Below the pieces are notes generated by a model. It was not told the DNA's origin and made no database searches. It saw only the letters and a program-made list of their open reading frames with translations. Shown here piece by piece: positions 1-10,692 of a DNA stretch of 64,000 nucleotides; positions within the stretch are counted from its first letter, which is position 1; the number at the start of each line of letters is the position of its first letter. A program made the position numbers and the translations under genes. This DNA is from Solicoccozyma terricola (taxonomy: Eukaryota; Basidiomycota; Tremellomycetes; Filobasidiales; Piskurozymaceae), in NCBI GenBank assembly GCA_001600875.1, contig BCLD01000020.1:8900-72899 (forward strand), in the 5' to 3' direction.

Positions 1-49
<49 letters not shown>
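1..49. repeat. Poly-C homopolymer at the window edge
   Basis: The window opens with 49 consecutive C, followed by a short CT/C-rich stretch. No coding signal. It may be a contig-end artefact or a genuine homopolymer; a comparable G run occurs at 57601. Confidence 0.9.
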
Positions 50-52
<3 letters not shown>

Positions 53-904
53 CTCTCCCCCCAAGCCGCGACAGCCAGCTCCTCGACTAGGCTCCTCTGC
101 TTGGGGAACTCGCCAAGTTCCAGTCCAAGAAACCACCCATCTCTCTTTCCCTTCCGTTCAACTTGAGACTGAACATTCTCTGAGCGACCACACACCTATT
201 CGTAGCCCTCCTGATTTAATCGCCGTGATTCGAAGTGTACTGGAGCTTCCCTTCGCGTAGCAGGATGTGGATGGGCTAGGTGATTCAATGGCTCGAACCC
301 TGGATATTGTCTGCTTCGCAGTTGAGGATTGCGTGGAGGAGCTGCCAAAGTGCCACGAGACCTATAAAGGCAGGACGACAGCTCATTATAGGTTAACCAT
401 AACCCTGCTGTGGGTGGGAAGCATTGGTTTTGGTGCACGAAAAGACAGCCTGTCTTTTGGCAGATGCAGAACCAAACCTCAGTGAATCAAGGAGTGTCTA
501 TTCCCGATTCGAAGTCTTCTATTTCACTTCCAGTCATCTCTTCGCTTTAACCGTTCTTGAGACAATCACACTATTCATGATGTCCTCCAAACGCTCAGTC
601 ACGATGGCGTCTCCTGACAACTATCGGCACAGTGTTGTGGACAATACCATTATCCAGATCGTCAACGTGGCTGTCATTTCGGCGACTACCAATTCAAGGG
701 ACTCGGGATCCGGCTACTCGGAAGGCTTCTGGTGGGCTCTATGAGCGGTCATCCTTTCCGGGACTATAGCGTCTTCCCAAATCTTCCATTTCGTAGTGGA
801 AATCGAACGGTCTTTAGGGTCCCAGACGGCGTGACAACCGAGGTGGAGGACTTCGGCTTTAGCGCTGGCCTGATATCGGGCCTCGGCTTCCGAGGGCGAC
901 ACCA
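50..904. other. No recognisable gene; one palindromic motif at 440-458
   Basis: Open frames here are short and resemble no family I know. The only structure is a 19-bp perfect palindrome at 440-458 (arms AAAAGACAG and CTGTCTTTT around one C), which recurs at several other places in the window. Confidence 0.5.
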
Positions 905-1607
905 GCAAGGCAATGGTGTTGGTGCGCGAAAAGACAGTCTGTCTTAGGGCAAATTCGGTATCACAGCGAGCCGAGTTTCCGACTGTGCTTATCGAACGGT
1001 GTCTTCGCCGCATGGCAACGACACCAAAAGACAGGCTGTCTTTTCATTCTTTGCCCAGCACTGAGATGCATCACGAGCACAATCTTCGTGTCAGAGGCCG
1101 TCGCTAGCGGAACGCAGGCCTCGCAATAGAGTCATCGTACGCACGACTGATAGAGACGTGAGGAATGAGCCGAGGGCCGAGTTCGGGGTGGCGTTGAGGG
1201 AACACTCATCTCCCATTTCCAAAACTCCGCTCGAGGAATTGAGAAATTTCCAAAACTTACCATAGTTAGGACCAAGATGATCCTTGACCCTCCTAACAAC
1301 CTCATCGGCCTCCATACCTATCTCTTTCTCAAAAATAACAATTCTTCCCATCCCAGCATGTTGAATTTGGACGCATCCGGTCATAGAATAATAGCCAACG
1401 GCTCTCAAGATGGAAAGAAGGTTGGAACAGGAATGTCGAAGGACGGGTCTGAGAAATAAGGAAGTGAGACAGGGAAACAATGGACCTCCGCATTCCATTG
1501 TTATACATTGTTGACTTAGGCAGAAGGGTAACCGACTTCTCTGTTGTCCTAAAGCCGCTCCTGCATCTATATCGCCAGGCGAAGCGAGCTAGAGATCGTC
1601 GTTGTGT
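905..1607. repeat. Dispersed palindrome-bearing repeat, copy A
   Basis: About 700 bp that aligns by eye with 47858-48424. Shared landmarks, in order, are a palindrome at 929-946, a GAGCCGAG block, a second palindrome at 1026-1044, a CATCACGAGCACAAT-like block, a block around 'gactgatagag', the CTTGACCC-N-AA block near 1282, and an identical 'gcgagctagagatc' end. The two copies are clearly diverged and differ by indels. No transposase is visible, so a non-autonomous or degraded element is most likely. Confidence 0.7.
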
Positions 1608-2997
1608 TGCAGAAGTACTCACATACATACATTACATCCACCTGCCTACAACCTTTGTCGAACAACACATCCTTCCGAGTCGAAATCGACGGTCGACGTT
1701 GTTCCTGAGGTATCTCGCATGGCCAAGATGACTGGAGTGCCTGGGCAATGGGAAACGTGCCCAATCCAATAATTGGTGGGCTTACGTGGCAGCTGTTGCT
1801 CCTGCTGCCGCTGAGAATCAAGCTCAGAACCAGTGGTGGGTGTATCAGTACGACAAATGCCACAGGAGGATCTTTTGATGTTCGGACACATAGAGTAATT
1901 GGGCCTAACATAGCTCATAGTAGGATAATCGAGAAACTGTTGGGGGCGTGTCGACGGATTCGGTTCCTCCCACCGCTCCGATGCGTAAGTCTTGTAGGAA
2001 TAATCACAACTCAGCTCTGTTAACTGTAGCGGTTAGGGAAACATATGGTTCGACGGAGCGGCATATGTTTTCGATGCGCCACAGCATGGGTTTAGTACCA
2101 ATACCTGCCGTGTGAAAGGGGTAACAACTTTGTGTTTTTTTGTCTGTTGATGGACTTCCCTTCAACAGGTTTCGCACGAGTGACAATTGTATTCTACGGA
2201 AGGAATCGGCTGGCGGGCAGAGATCCCAGTCCATTCCTCTTAACACGTAGCCGGTACCTTGTTGAGCACTTCGGTTCTGTGGCGAATGCTTCACAACAGA
2301 ATAGGTTTACCATTGGTGGTACTCTTCAAGAGGACAGATCCTTTGCCTTCGATTGCCGTTGTCGGTTAATCTGACCATGGCCTGATGTTCCTAGCCACCT
2401 TCTCAAGACCGTAGAACTGATTGCGGTTCGATGAGGTATGATTGTAACAGGCCGTATCAAAACATATCGTGTCTGAATCGCTTTGTTCCTTGCTGGATAC
2501 CATCCAGACATCCTGCGAGTCTTCGTTGATAAGGAGATTGTATACAGGTACCCTAACCCTCGATAACAACGTGCAGAAAGTTTCGAAGGATGCAAAGCTG
2601 TGACTACGTGAACGTCCGGCACTGACGAGGCTGCTTGGTGAAAAGGAACCTCATCGCAAATTGTGGAACGATCACTAGACCCCATGCATTCGAGATCCCT
2701 TCAGACTCCTTTACTGGTCTGCCCTTTTCCTGCCAGGACGAATGGATCGAAGCGAAGGCCTTGGTCAACAATATTCCGCGAGGACTATATTGAGTGCACT
2801 GGTACTTTGCAAGCGCCGATGAGTATAGTGACTGATGTCGCGATGGTTGCAGAGGGAGTAATCATGCTGGTATTTGCCGAACCGACATCGATTGCGAGTG
2901 TGTTGATGCTGCCAATGTTGCGAATCATTTTTCACAAGGAGTTTATAATACATTCAAGAGAACACTCCCGGCCCCCGCACCTTCCCGACCGAAACGT
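1608..2997. other. No recognisable gene
   Basis: Several open frames of 60-140 codons overlap on both strands. None carries a motif I recognise, and no exon chain with convincing splice sites emerges. Probably intergenic or decayed sequence. Confidence 0.45.
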
Positions 2998-3204
2998 TGT
3001 TACGAATAAAGTGGTGGCAAAACTGGGAATGATATTCGGTGAAGTCTTCTACTACATCTCTAGCTCTATAACCTAGGTATTATGTAGTTCCAGACGAGTT
3101 CCCTCTGCCACACTTGCATCCTACCTTATACTGATGCATCCTAGATTGATCCAGGCTTGCTGACAGTGTTACGGACACGTGTCCATAAAAGCCCTATCTT
3201 AACA
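2998..3204 (-). mobile_element. Solo LTR, family 1, copy 1
   Basis: On the minus strand this 207-bp unit starts T-G-T-T-A-A-G-A-T-A-G-G-G and ends in A-A-C-A, the TG...CA signature of an LTR. It matches 18786-18993 (opposite orientation) and 28625-28888. The flanking 5-mers are aacgt on the left and gacgt on the right, a near-perfect 5-bp target-site duplication that supports a solo LTR left by recombination. Confidence 0.75.
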
Positions 3205-3587
3205 GACGTCCGTGTCGTCACCGAGGCGCAGCGCCGAGCTGTCGAGTGCGCGTCCTAAGGCTGCTGAGCTTGGACATCGCTCCAACGACGTTCCATAAGT
3301 GGCGGTTGATGACCGAGCCGGTAGGTCACGGGGCGAATCCAGAAGCCTCCAGATCATGGAGTGCGTAGATCAGCAGGAATTATCCGGCCTCTGGGAGTTG
3401 CTTAACATCGTGGGGTCAAGAGTGTAGAGGCTTCCGACAAGAAAGCACTTTCATGTGCCCCATTCTGAGAGAATCGTTTCTCCCGCTAGAGCCCATATCT
3501 GCCTATCAAAACTGGGCTACTAGAAATGGATGATGGGTTGTGTTGTTGGACGAAGACTTCTCAGCAGGATGTCCAAGTGCCTGTTTC
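3205..3587. other. No recognisable gene
   Basis: Spacer between the solo LTR and the patatin pseudogene; I see no coding motif or repeat in it. Confidence 0.5.
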
Positions 3588-4830
3588 CAATAGGTTAGAG
3601 TCTTGAGTTGATGATCAAATCCGAAGTGAATCCACGATATCATCGATTCACAGACCATCGATAAGTCATGCCAAGTGCAGAATCATGGGGAGAAGTTGAG
3701 TACCATGAATGAAGAACGTAAATAGGACCAATCGAAGCAAAAGCGCACCGAACAAGGTGGACGACGGGGAGGTAACTCCGGTAACAGATACGGAACGGAA
3801 TACAGCGGGTAGTCAAACTCGAGAGTGTCCCCCCTTATATGTGCACCGTTTGGGAGGCTGCCAGGGCTACGTCTGCCGCGACAACGTTCTTTCCACCAGC
3901 AACGATCCGAATCAAGCACGGCCTTCAAGTGACGTATCTCGATGGCGGGTTGGGTTACAACAACCCTACTGCCCTAGCCATCGATGAGGCCGAGCGTATC
4001 TGGGGTCGCGAACGCACGATCGGTTGCATCCTGTCTATTGGCACTGGTATCCCTGAGCAAGTCCGCTTCGAAGGCAACAAACTTGCACTCGGGAAGAAGC
4101 TGGAACAGATCGCGACAGGATGTCAGGCGGTGCACCAGAGTATGGACAGGCGTTTCGGCGGCATGCAAAAGCGCATGTATTTTCGCTTTGACCCGCCGAC
4201 CGACCTCGCTTCGATCGGGCTGGACGAGTGGAAGAAGCTGGACGATGTCGCCCAGTTGGCTTTCGCGTACGTCCAAGGAGACCAAGTCAAGCTCGGCGAC
4301 TGCGTAGCCGCTCTCACCGACACAGTAAGCATCTGGCAATTCTCAGAACGTCTCGTGGGACTCGCTGACCCTATGTCTCCCTCTTGTTGTGGGCGTGAAG
4401 GCCAAGCACAAAGTTATGTAGTTTCCTTCTGCCTCGACGAGGGCCGATCAATCCAACATCCCTCCACGGGAGGGATATGGTTGATCCGTCCTGTACGTCC
4501 TCAGTAGGTCGGGAAGCCTATCGGCGGCCCTCTGCTGAAGCGCCACTACCGCCGCGCGGCACTTTGGCTTCGCATCTGTGTCGGCCAGCTTTGTGTCCTC
4601 GGGTAGCTTTGCGTCTTTGACGATCTTCTTAATGGCGGCCTCCAGTTTCTCTGCGGAGTACTGAGGCTCGCTCGAAACGGGATTGACTCTGTCCAGCCAC
4701 GACCTGGTATCCGTGTCAAAGATCTGCTCCGCGAGACCATGATATGCATCGATGGCCGCGTTGACTGACATCTTGAGACGTCCAAGCATGAGAGCAATGA
4801 GCCCGCCTGTCGATGTACCAATAATCCTCT
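3588..4830 (-). pseudogene. Patatin-like phospholipase pseudogene with an internal inversion
   Basis: This is a close paralogue of the intact patatin gene at 6193, broken into three pieces. On the minus strand, 4830-4485 encodes the first half of the patatin domain from the GTSTGG serine-hydrolase motif on (its upstream DGGGIRG part is missing). The second half, with the DGG catalytic-Asp motif, lies on the plus strand at 3830-4484. The former 3' flank is again on the minus strand at 3829-3588, matching 7380-7624. The simplest history is a minus-strand gene whose middle 650 bp inverted, with breakpoints near 3829/3830 and 4484/4485. The N-terminus is cut at 4831 by copia sequence. The acceptor AG used by the 6193 paralogue is also mutated here. 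Confidence 0.85.
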
Positions 4831-4831
4831 C

Positions 4832-5191
4832 CCAGACGCTCCGGCACAACTGGTAGAAGCTTCACCAGGACGACCTCAACGCCAACGACAGGCTCCAGAA
4901 CGCTTTGACCCCTCGGGTCTGATGGTGATGGCTCATGCACTCATCTCCACCTCAACGCCTCAGACCTTCCTGGAAGCTCACCGCTCTGCCGATTGTCCTC
5001 ACTGGCACCAAGCTATCAATGACGAACTGGCCAAGATGGACAAGTACAAGGTCTGGGAGATCGTGGAGCGTCAACCCAGTATTCGCGCACTCAAAGCCAA
5101 ATGGGTCTTCACTCGAAAGATTGACGGGGAAACAGGGAAGCCCGCTGCGTTCAAGGCTCGAAAGTCTCTGGCAAAAAAGAGCCGGGGGTGA
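4832..5191 (+). mobile_element. Ty1/copia reverse-transcriptase N-terminal fragment
   Basis: The plus strand encodes the start of a copia-type reverse transcriptase. It shows a P-x-T-F-x-E-A-H pattern, W-x-x-A-I-x-x-E-L, then a K-x-K-W-V-F-x-x-K core at about 5092-5130. The frame degrades at 5165, where a family member would read A-R-L-V-A-K-G, and a stop follows at 5189. Only the first 100 or so residues remain. Its left end abuts the truncated patatin pseudogene, so this insertion probably removed that gene's N-terminus. Confidence 0.8.
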
Positions 5192-6192
5192 TTCGAGAAA
5201 CCCGAGTGCCTCCTACTGATGTCGGGCCACCGGAAGTTGATCTCGGTCGGAGAGTTCTGCTTACGCGTGGCGGAAGCAGGGACGCCGGCTTGGAATCAAA
5301 ATATATTCCTTTTCAAATTCGGCCTGTTGCCCACCAGTTGACGCGCTGCCACTGTAGCCAGGAACGGTGCCTGGATGGCGGATCTGGGAACCTTCGGTAG
5401 AAGCCATAGACCGGCGGAAGCGTCTCCCTGCGACTTCCAATTTAAGAACATCATGAGGTACCGGGTGCGATCCTGAATCGGTATACATAGGCGGATCTTT
5501 CGTAATGTGCACTGTATGTACTCGGTTGCTCTCCCACCTCATTCCGGATCCTACCGTTCTCCTTGTCCCGCACGTGAGGCTAGCTTCCGCAACCGTTTGG
5601 ATGTGGTCTCCAACATAGCTACGGCTATGATCCTTGGCATTCTCGTCACTTCCTGTGGCGGTCAGAGGATTCCGCCCCCAATAGCGCTCGTACCACGTAC
5701 AACGGTATGGTCACCTGAGACAGCATTTTCACCCTCGTGTTTCAACAAGATGCCTCTGGGTCTTGAAAACAAGCGAAATTGGGATCGCAGCTTCCGCAAT
5801 CACGGCTCCATTTCACTTGGCCTGGAACACACGAGAAATATTGCAGCTGGCCAAGAGGGGAAGCAAAAGCGGCACAGTTCCCGCGCCACGTAATACGGCT
5901 CGTAGTGCAAGCGCTCGTTCATTCCGCTGCTGGATTCCCCAGATCACCCGCCCGTCGCGAGCCTGTCGTCCAGCATATTTTCCTGGTCGCACAACCTCAG
6001 CACCCTTTCAGACTCAATATCCTGGACTTGGGCTTTCATTCTCGTGAGTGATTTCCTTCCCAGACACATACCAACAAACTGCCGATAGTAGGGATCTTGA
6101 CGGAACGTTGTTTTGTTGCTGGCCAAATCAGGTGTTGTTTCGCCTCACGCAATCTCATTTGAACACCTCAATCATCTCTTCCGAGGATCGAG
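5192..6192. other. No recognisable gene; 5' region of the patatin gene
   Basis: One kilobase without a recognisable coding region. The last 50 bp, rich in A/C with 'caatctcatttgaacacctcaatc' character, probably hold the 5' leader of the patatin gene that starts at 6193. Confidence 0.4.
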
Positions 6193-7309
6193 ATGTCCTT
6201 TTCGTCGGGTCCACCTCCTTACAGCGCCCAGCCTGCCTTGCGTATCCTCTCCCTGGACGGTGGCGGAATACGTGGACTCGCCTCGCTTTTCGTTCTACAA
6301 GACCTCATGGATCGGATCACGGTACGGGAGGAACTTGCACAGACGCCTTTACCGTGCGAGTGGTTTGATCTCATCATCGGTACGTCGACAGGCGGGCTCA
6401 TTGCCCTCATGCTCGGACGTCTCAAGATGTCAGTCAACGCGGCCATCGATGCATATAATGGTCTCGCCAAGCAGATCTTTGACACGGATACCAGGTCGTG
6501 GCTGGACAGAGTCAATCCCGTTTCGAGCGAACCTCAGTACTCCGCAGAGAAACTGGAGGCCGCCATCAAGGAGATCGTCAAAGACGCAAAGCTACCCGAA
6601 GACGCAAAGCTCGCCGACACAGATGCCAAGCCAAAGTGCCGCGCCGCGGTCGTGGCGCTTCAGCAGATAGCTGCGGATAGGCTTCCCGACCTACTGAGGA
6701 CGTACAAGACGGATGTCCCCCCTTATGTGTGCACCGTTTGGGAGGCTGCCAGGGCCACGTCTGCCGCGACAACGTTCTTTCCACCAGCAACGATCCGAAT
6801 CAAGCACGGCCTTCAAGTGACGTATCTCGATGGCGGGTTGGGTTACAACAACCCTACTGCCCTTGCCGTCGATGAGGCCGAGCGTATCTGGGGTAGCGAA
6901 CGCACGATCGGTTGCATCCTGTCTATTGGCACTGGTATCCCCGAGCAAGTACGCTTCGAAGGCAACAAACTGGCACTCGGGAAGAAGCTGGCACAGATCG
7001 CGACAGGATGTCAGGCGGTGCACCAGAGCATGGACAGGCGTTTCGGTGGTATGCAAAAGCGCATGTATTTTCGCTTTGACCCACCGACCGACCTCGCTTC
7101 GATCGGGCTGGACGAGTGGAAGAAGCTGAACGATGTCGCCCAGTTGGCTTTCGCGTACGTCCAAGGAGACCAAGTGAAGCTCGGCGACTGCGTAGCCGCT
7201 CTCACCGACACAGTAAGCATCTGGCCATTTTCAGAACGTCTCGTGGAACTCGCTGACCCTATGTCTCCCTCTTGTTGTGGGCGTGCAGACCAAACACAAA
7301 GTTATGTAG
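6193..7309 (+). CDS. Stand-alone patatin-like phospholipase (PNPLA)
   Basis: Encodes a PNPLA-family lipid acyl hydrolase with the full motif set. The oxyanion-hole motif DGGGIRG is at residues 21-27, the nucleophile elbow GTSTGG at about 62-67, and the catalytic-Asp motif DGG at about 214-216. The start at 6193 gives 16 residues before LRIL. The frame stays open to 7749, but paralogues at 10547 and 24964 both splice at this point. Here GTAAGC at 7213, a branch point GCTGAC near 7253 and GCAG at 7285-7288 predict a 76-bp intron and a tiny last exon ending at 7309, giving about 346 residues. Sequence after 7213 is poorly conserved against the 3588-4830 copy, as expected of intron. Unlike the gene at 21774, no NB-ARC or TPR follows, so this is either a solo effector or a truncated NLR. 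Confidence 0.75.
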
Positions 7310-7379
7310 TTTCCTACTGCCTCGAGGAGGGCCGATCAATCGAACATGCCTTCACGGGAGGGCTAAGGTTCATTCGACC

Positions 7380-7624
7380 CACTCTCGAGTTTGACCACCC
7401 GCTGTATTCCGTTCCGTATCTGCTACGAGTTACCTGCCTTCGTACACCTCGTTCGGTGCGCTTTCGCTTCGATTGGTCCTATTTACGTTCTTCATTCGTG
7501 GTACTCATCCCCTCCCCAAGATTCTGCAGTTCGCATTACCTATCAATTTTCTGTGAATCGATGATATTGTCGATGCACTTCGGATTTGATCATCAACTCA
7601 AGAGGCCTATCCTATGGAAACAGC
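7380..7624 (+). repeat. 3' flank shared with the inverted patatin pseudogene
   Basis: This stretch is the reverse complement of 3588-3829, with small indels. Homology stops near 7624, so the duplication that created the two patatin copies extended about 300 bp past the coding region. Confidence 0.8.
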
Positions 7625-8053
7625 TACTTCATTTATTTCACTTTGATATCCTGCTGCTGGTCCTTCTCGATAACCATCCTTTCCGCCTTTCTTGTTTTCT
7701 TCGTTATGCCGGCAATCCCTTGCCGAGTGACCGGGCTTCTTGCAGTTGAAGCACTCCACTTTCGGTGGATCCCTCATGTGGCGGGAGTTTCCTCGTTTGT
7801 CTCTTTCCTGACGAGTTTTGTTGGTGGTTTTCTTTTGTCGATAGTTGTCCTTCAGGAGCATAGCTGTTCCCGTATCTTTTTTTCTCTTCTCTTCTCGCAT
7901 GGCGTCCGCCACCTCGAGGTTGTATTGCATTATGGCCTCCTCCCATGTCCTCTTCGACTCTTCCATTGTCCGGAATGAATAACGGAGGATCGACATGGAA
8001 CGGGGAAGGGTAGCCACGAAGGGTAAAATCCTTTCATCCTGGGTGAACGTGAT
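7625..8053 (-). mobile_element. copia Gag C-terminal fragment with CCHC zinc knuckle
   Basis: The minus strand encodes the C-terminal half of a copia Gag. It has an LPRSM-like segment, a lysine-rich stretch and a retroviral zinc knuckle, C-F-N-C-K-K-P-G-H-S-A-R-D-C (CX2CX4HX4C), near 7730-7770. It begins directly at the 3' end of the LTR at 8054-8247, so leader and N-terminal Gag are deleted. The left end runs into the duplicated patatin flank. Confidence 0.85.
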
Positions 8054-8247
8054 TGACAAATAAAATGGTTGTTCTCGCTACAAAAGTACACCTCTGGCTC
8101 GACATTCCCTGGATCTTTATAGTCAAAGAGACAGCTGAGGACAATGGTTGACCTGATATCGTCCCTCCGGGCAATTGTCCGATTGTCCGTAGGAGTATCC
8201 TACTGTCCGGAGTGATAGAGCGCTCTAAAGACACGGTTATTTCAACA
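8054..8247 (-). mobile_element. copia LTR, family 2, copy 1
   Basis: 194-bp LTR on the minus strand, starting TGTTGAAATAACC and ending TTTGTCA. It matches 11637-11833 on the plus strand over its whole length. It is fused at its 3' side to the Gag fragment, so this is the 5' LTR of an internally deleted element. Confidence 0.85.
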
Positions 8248-8298
8248 TGTTGTCTCTTCAGGTGAGGTGAGAGGTCAGCCATATGAGGTGAGATGCTA

Positions 8299-8352
8299 GC
8301 GAGGAAGATACGACGCACCCTATGAAGCGAGGAAGATACGACACACCCTATG
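8299..8352. repeat. Two-copy 27-bp tandem repeat
   Basis: The unit starting GCGAGGAAGATACGAC and ending CCCTATGA occurs twice in tandem with one difference, at the boundary between LTR flank and CHAT pseudogene. Confidence 0.8.
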
Positions 8353-8358
8353 ACGACG

Positions 8359-9865
8359 TCATTTAGTGCCAGCCTTTGGTTCTGGGTGCCCGCCGGCAGC
8401 GACTATCGCCGGCCGGATCTCGGTATCGCCGTCACAATGAATCGTGTACAGCAGCCCTAGCGGGTTGCGGTGGTCGTCCCGGAACTCGCGCCGGAGCTCG
8501 AGGAATGCTTTGCCGAGCGGCTTGCCTTTAAGGAAGCGCTTGAAGAAGCCCTCGGCCCACTTTTCAGCGATCAGCGCCGGTATCTTGCACTCTGTTCCGA
8601 CCACTTCCCGAGCACCCTTGGCCATGACGATCGGTGCCTGCAATCCCAGCTGGTCGAGTGTGATCTTTCGTTTGCCGCTCAGCCCAAGGGAGGTTCCGTG
8701 CCTCCTACTTTATGGAGGTCGGGCGCATTGGCATGGCAATAGAAGTAGAGGATCTGTTCCTTGATATCGCCATCTTTCAGAGCCGTCAAGATGTTGTTAC
8801 TCGTGCTCCGCAAGGTTATGCCAACGTTGCGACTCTCCGTCTGCATTGTTTTCCACCAACTACGCTGCGTGGCCACAATTTCTTCGTGGATGTCCTTGTT
8901 GATATTCACACCGATCGCGAGTTCTGGCTCGCTCGCGATAGTGAAACCTAAACTGAACACAGCCTTAGGCTGTTCAGTGTCTGCTGCTCAACCATGTGGC
9001 GCATGCCAATGAAGTTGTCCCAGCTAAGCTGCGTGTCCTTCCCGACATCACCGATATAGAGAGATGCCCACGGAATGGGGGCACTCCGGGCGACCACCTG
9101 GACCTTGTATGTAGTGTCCTGGTTGCTCAGCAGCTGACGCAGGTAGTCGCCGATGAGCCACGAGTCCTCCCTCGACGCATGGGCGTAGAAGATCTTCCGG
9201 AAGAGCTTTTCGCCTGTCTTTGCCATTGTCGCCAGTGCAAATTCCTCGTCGTCCTCCGCAACGTCGATCCCCTGTTGGAAGATACAGGGGCCATCCGGAT
9301 ATCGCTTATAATTGACGACCTTCAACATCTGGCGGCGCGCGGTGTTGACAGCGTGGGCCAGCTCCTCGGGCGTGATCGGAAGCACTGCGTCAGTTGCCAA
9401 GCCACTAATCAACAAGCATATGAAGCCCTCCGAGGTCGGCTTGATTGTGAGGCACACGTCCCGCCGCTCCACCTTCTCGGCCTCGAAAACTGGTCTGCCC
9501 TGTGTCACCTCCTCGATGGAGGATTCCCTCCCGACATTGAAGGTCAACTCAATCTGCTGGATGAAGTTGCGTTCCTTCAGGACGGTTGCTCTGAGCGATG
9601 ACGATCCTTTCCTGCGTGGTTTTATGTGAAAGCGGGCCTTTTCGAATGACAAGCCCGAGCGGGGCACCCGCAACGTCTGTGTCTTCTCGAAGATTTCGAA
9701 ATCTTTGCTGTCGATGTGGACTGTGAGCGTGACGTCGTCTGTTCCCTCGGGGTAGAGATTTTCATCGATGAGCCTGAGAGGTCGCGATTGCCGTGTGGCG
9801 TTTTTTCACGTCCACGTGGAAGGCGAGCGGGTACCACACACGCGCCTTCAAGAGCGGGCGGCTGG
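8359..9865 (-). pseudogene. CHAT (caspase-like) protease domain, frameshifted
   Basis: The minus strand encodes the C-terminal region of a CHAT-domain protein. Visible marks are an I-P-W-A-S-L-Y segment, W-x-x-F-I-G-M-R-H, then Y-F-Y-C-H-A, which carries the catalytic His, and the terminal G-T-E-C block ending in N-P-L-G-L-L-Y. Frameshifts lie near 9765, 8955 and 8688. The stretch that should hold the catalytic Cys (normally between the A-P-I-V and G-A-R-E-V-V-G-T-E segments) is missing, so two conserved blocks are fused and the protein could not be an active protease. An upstream beta-rich region (9865-9500) has no name I can give. Its 5' end at 9865 is an inversion breakpoint: TPR sequence at 13837 is its natural upstream neighbour. 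Confidence 0.85.
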
Positions 9866-10692
9866 TGTGTACTCGGCCAAGAAGCTGGAGGAAGCCGTTA
9901 TGGAGATCGTTGAGAAAGCGGTTAAGGAGATCGCTGCAGAAGGACTGCTCGCGGACCCAGACGACGACCCAAAGTGTCGGGTGGCTACGGTAGCTGTCAT
10001 GCAGCGCGGCGGCAACAAGCTTCCGGCCCTCCTGAAGACCTACCGGACCACCGTACCTCCTGATCCCTGTACCATCATGGACGCTGCCAGGGCGACCTCT
10101 GCGGCCACTACGTTCTTTCCGCCTGCAACGTTCCAGACCATGTACGGCGTTCCGGTCACTTATCTCGACGGTGCGCTGGGAAACAACAACCCGACCCGGC
10201 TTGCCGTCAACGAGGCTGAGGCTATCTTGCCTGACCGCAAGATTGGCTGCATTGTCTCGATCGGCACTGGAATCTCGGAGCTTATCAGCTTCCAAGGCAA
10301 CATGCTCGTTCTCGCCGAGAAGCTGCTGGACATCTCAACAGACTGTCAGGCAGTAGACCAGGAGATGGAACAGCGATTCGGTGGAATGCAGAAGAAGATG
10401 TACTTTCGCTTCGACCCTCCTCAGGACCTCGCGAAGATCGGCTTGGATGAGTGGCAGAAACTCGACGACGTTGGAAACTTGGCTGTTGTTTACATCGAAG
10501 GAGCCCAGGTCAAGCTTAACGATTGCATAGCCGCCATCACGCACCCGGTACGCACCTGGTTCTTATAGGACATCCTGTTCCACCCGCTAACGATGTCATT
10601 TCCTGTCTTGTCGCCGCTGATTCAATGCAGGCAGTCTATGATGTTGTCGCCCTTCGGACCGCGGTTCAAATGACCAGCCAACAGGACTTGAA
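9866..10692 (+). pseudogene. Patatin C-terminal half (inverted piece of the patatin-TPR-CHAT gene)
   Basis: The plus strand encodes the second half of a PNPLA domain, starting at the Y-S-A-K-K-L-E segment and including the DGA catalytic-Asp motif. Exon 1 ends at 10547 and a GTACGC...TGCAG intron spans 10548-10630. A 62-nt exon follows (10631-10692), the same length and phase as exon 2 of the intact NLR gene (24874-24813). The N-terminal half is missing here but is present on the opposite strand at 13838-14158. Sequence is more diverged from the 6193 gene than the 3588-4830 copy is. Confidence 0.85.

Noticed and set aside
270..360. Possible tRNA gene on the minus strand (GGGTTCGAGCC matches a B box near 288-298)
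   Set aside because: No matching acceptor stem or T-stem pairing and no proper A box at the right distance.
7213..7749. Extended C-terminal domain of the solo patatin protein
   Set aside because: Paralogues splice at 7213, the stretch contains good intron signals, and its amino-acid differences from the sister copy are mostly nonsynonymous.
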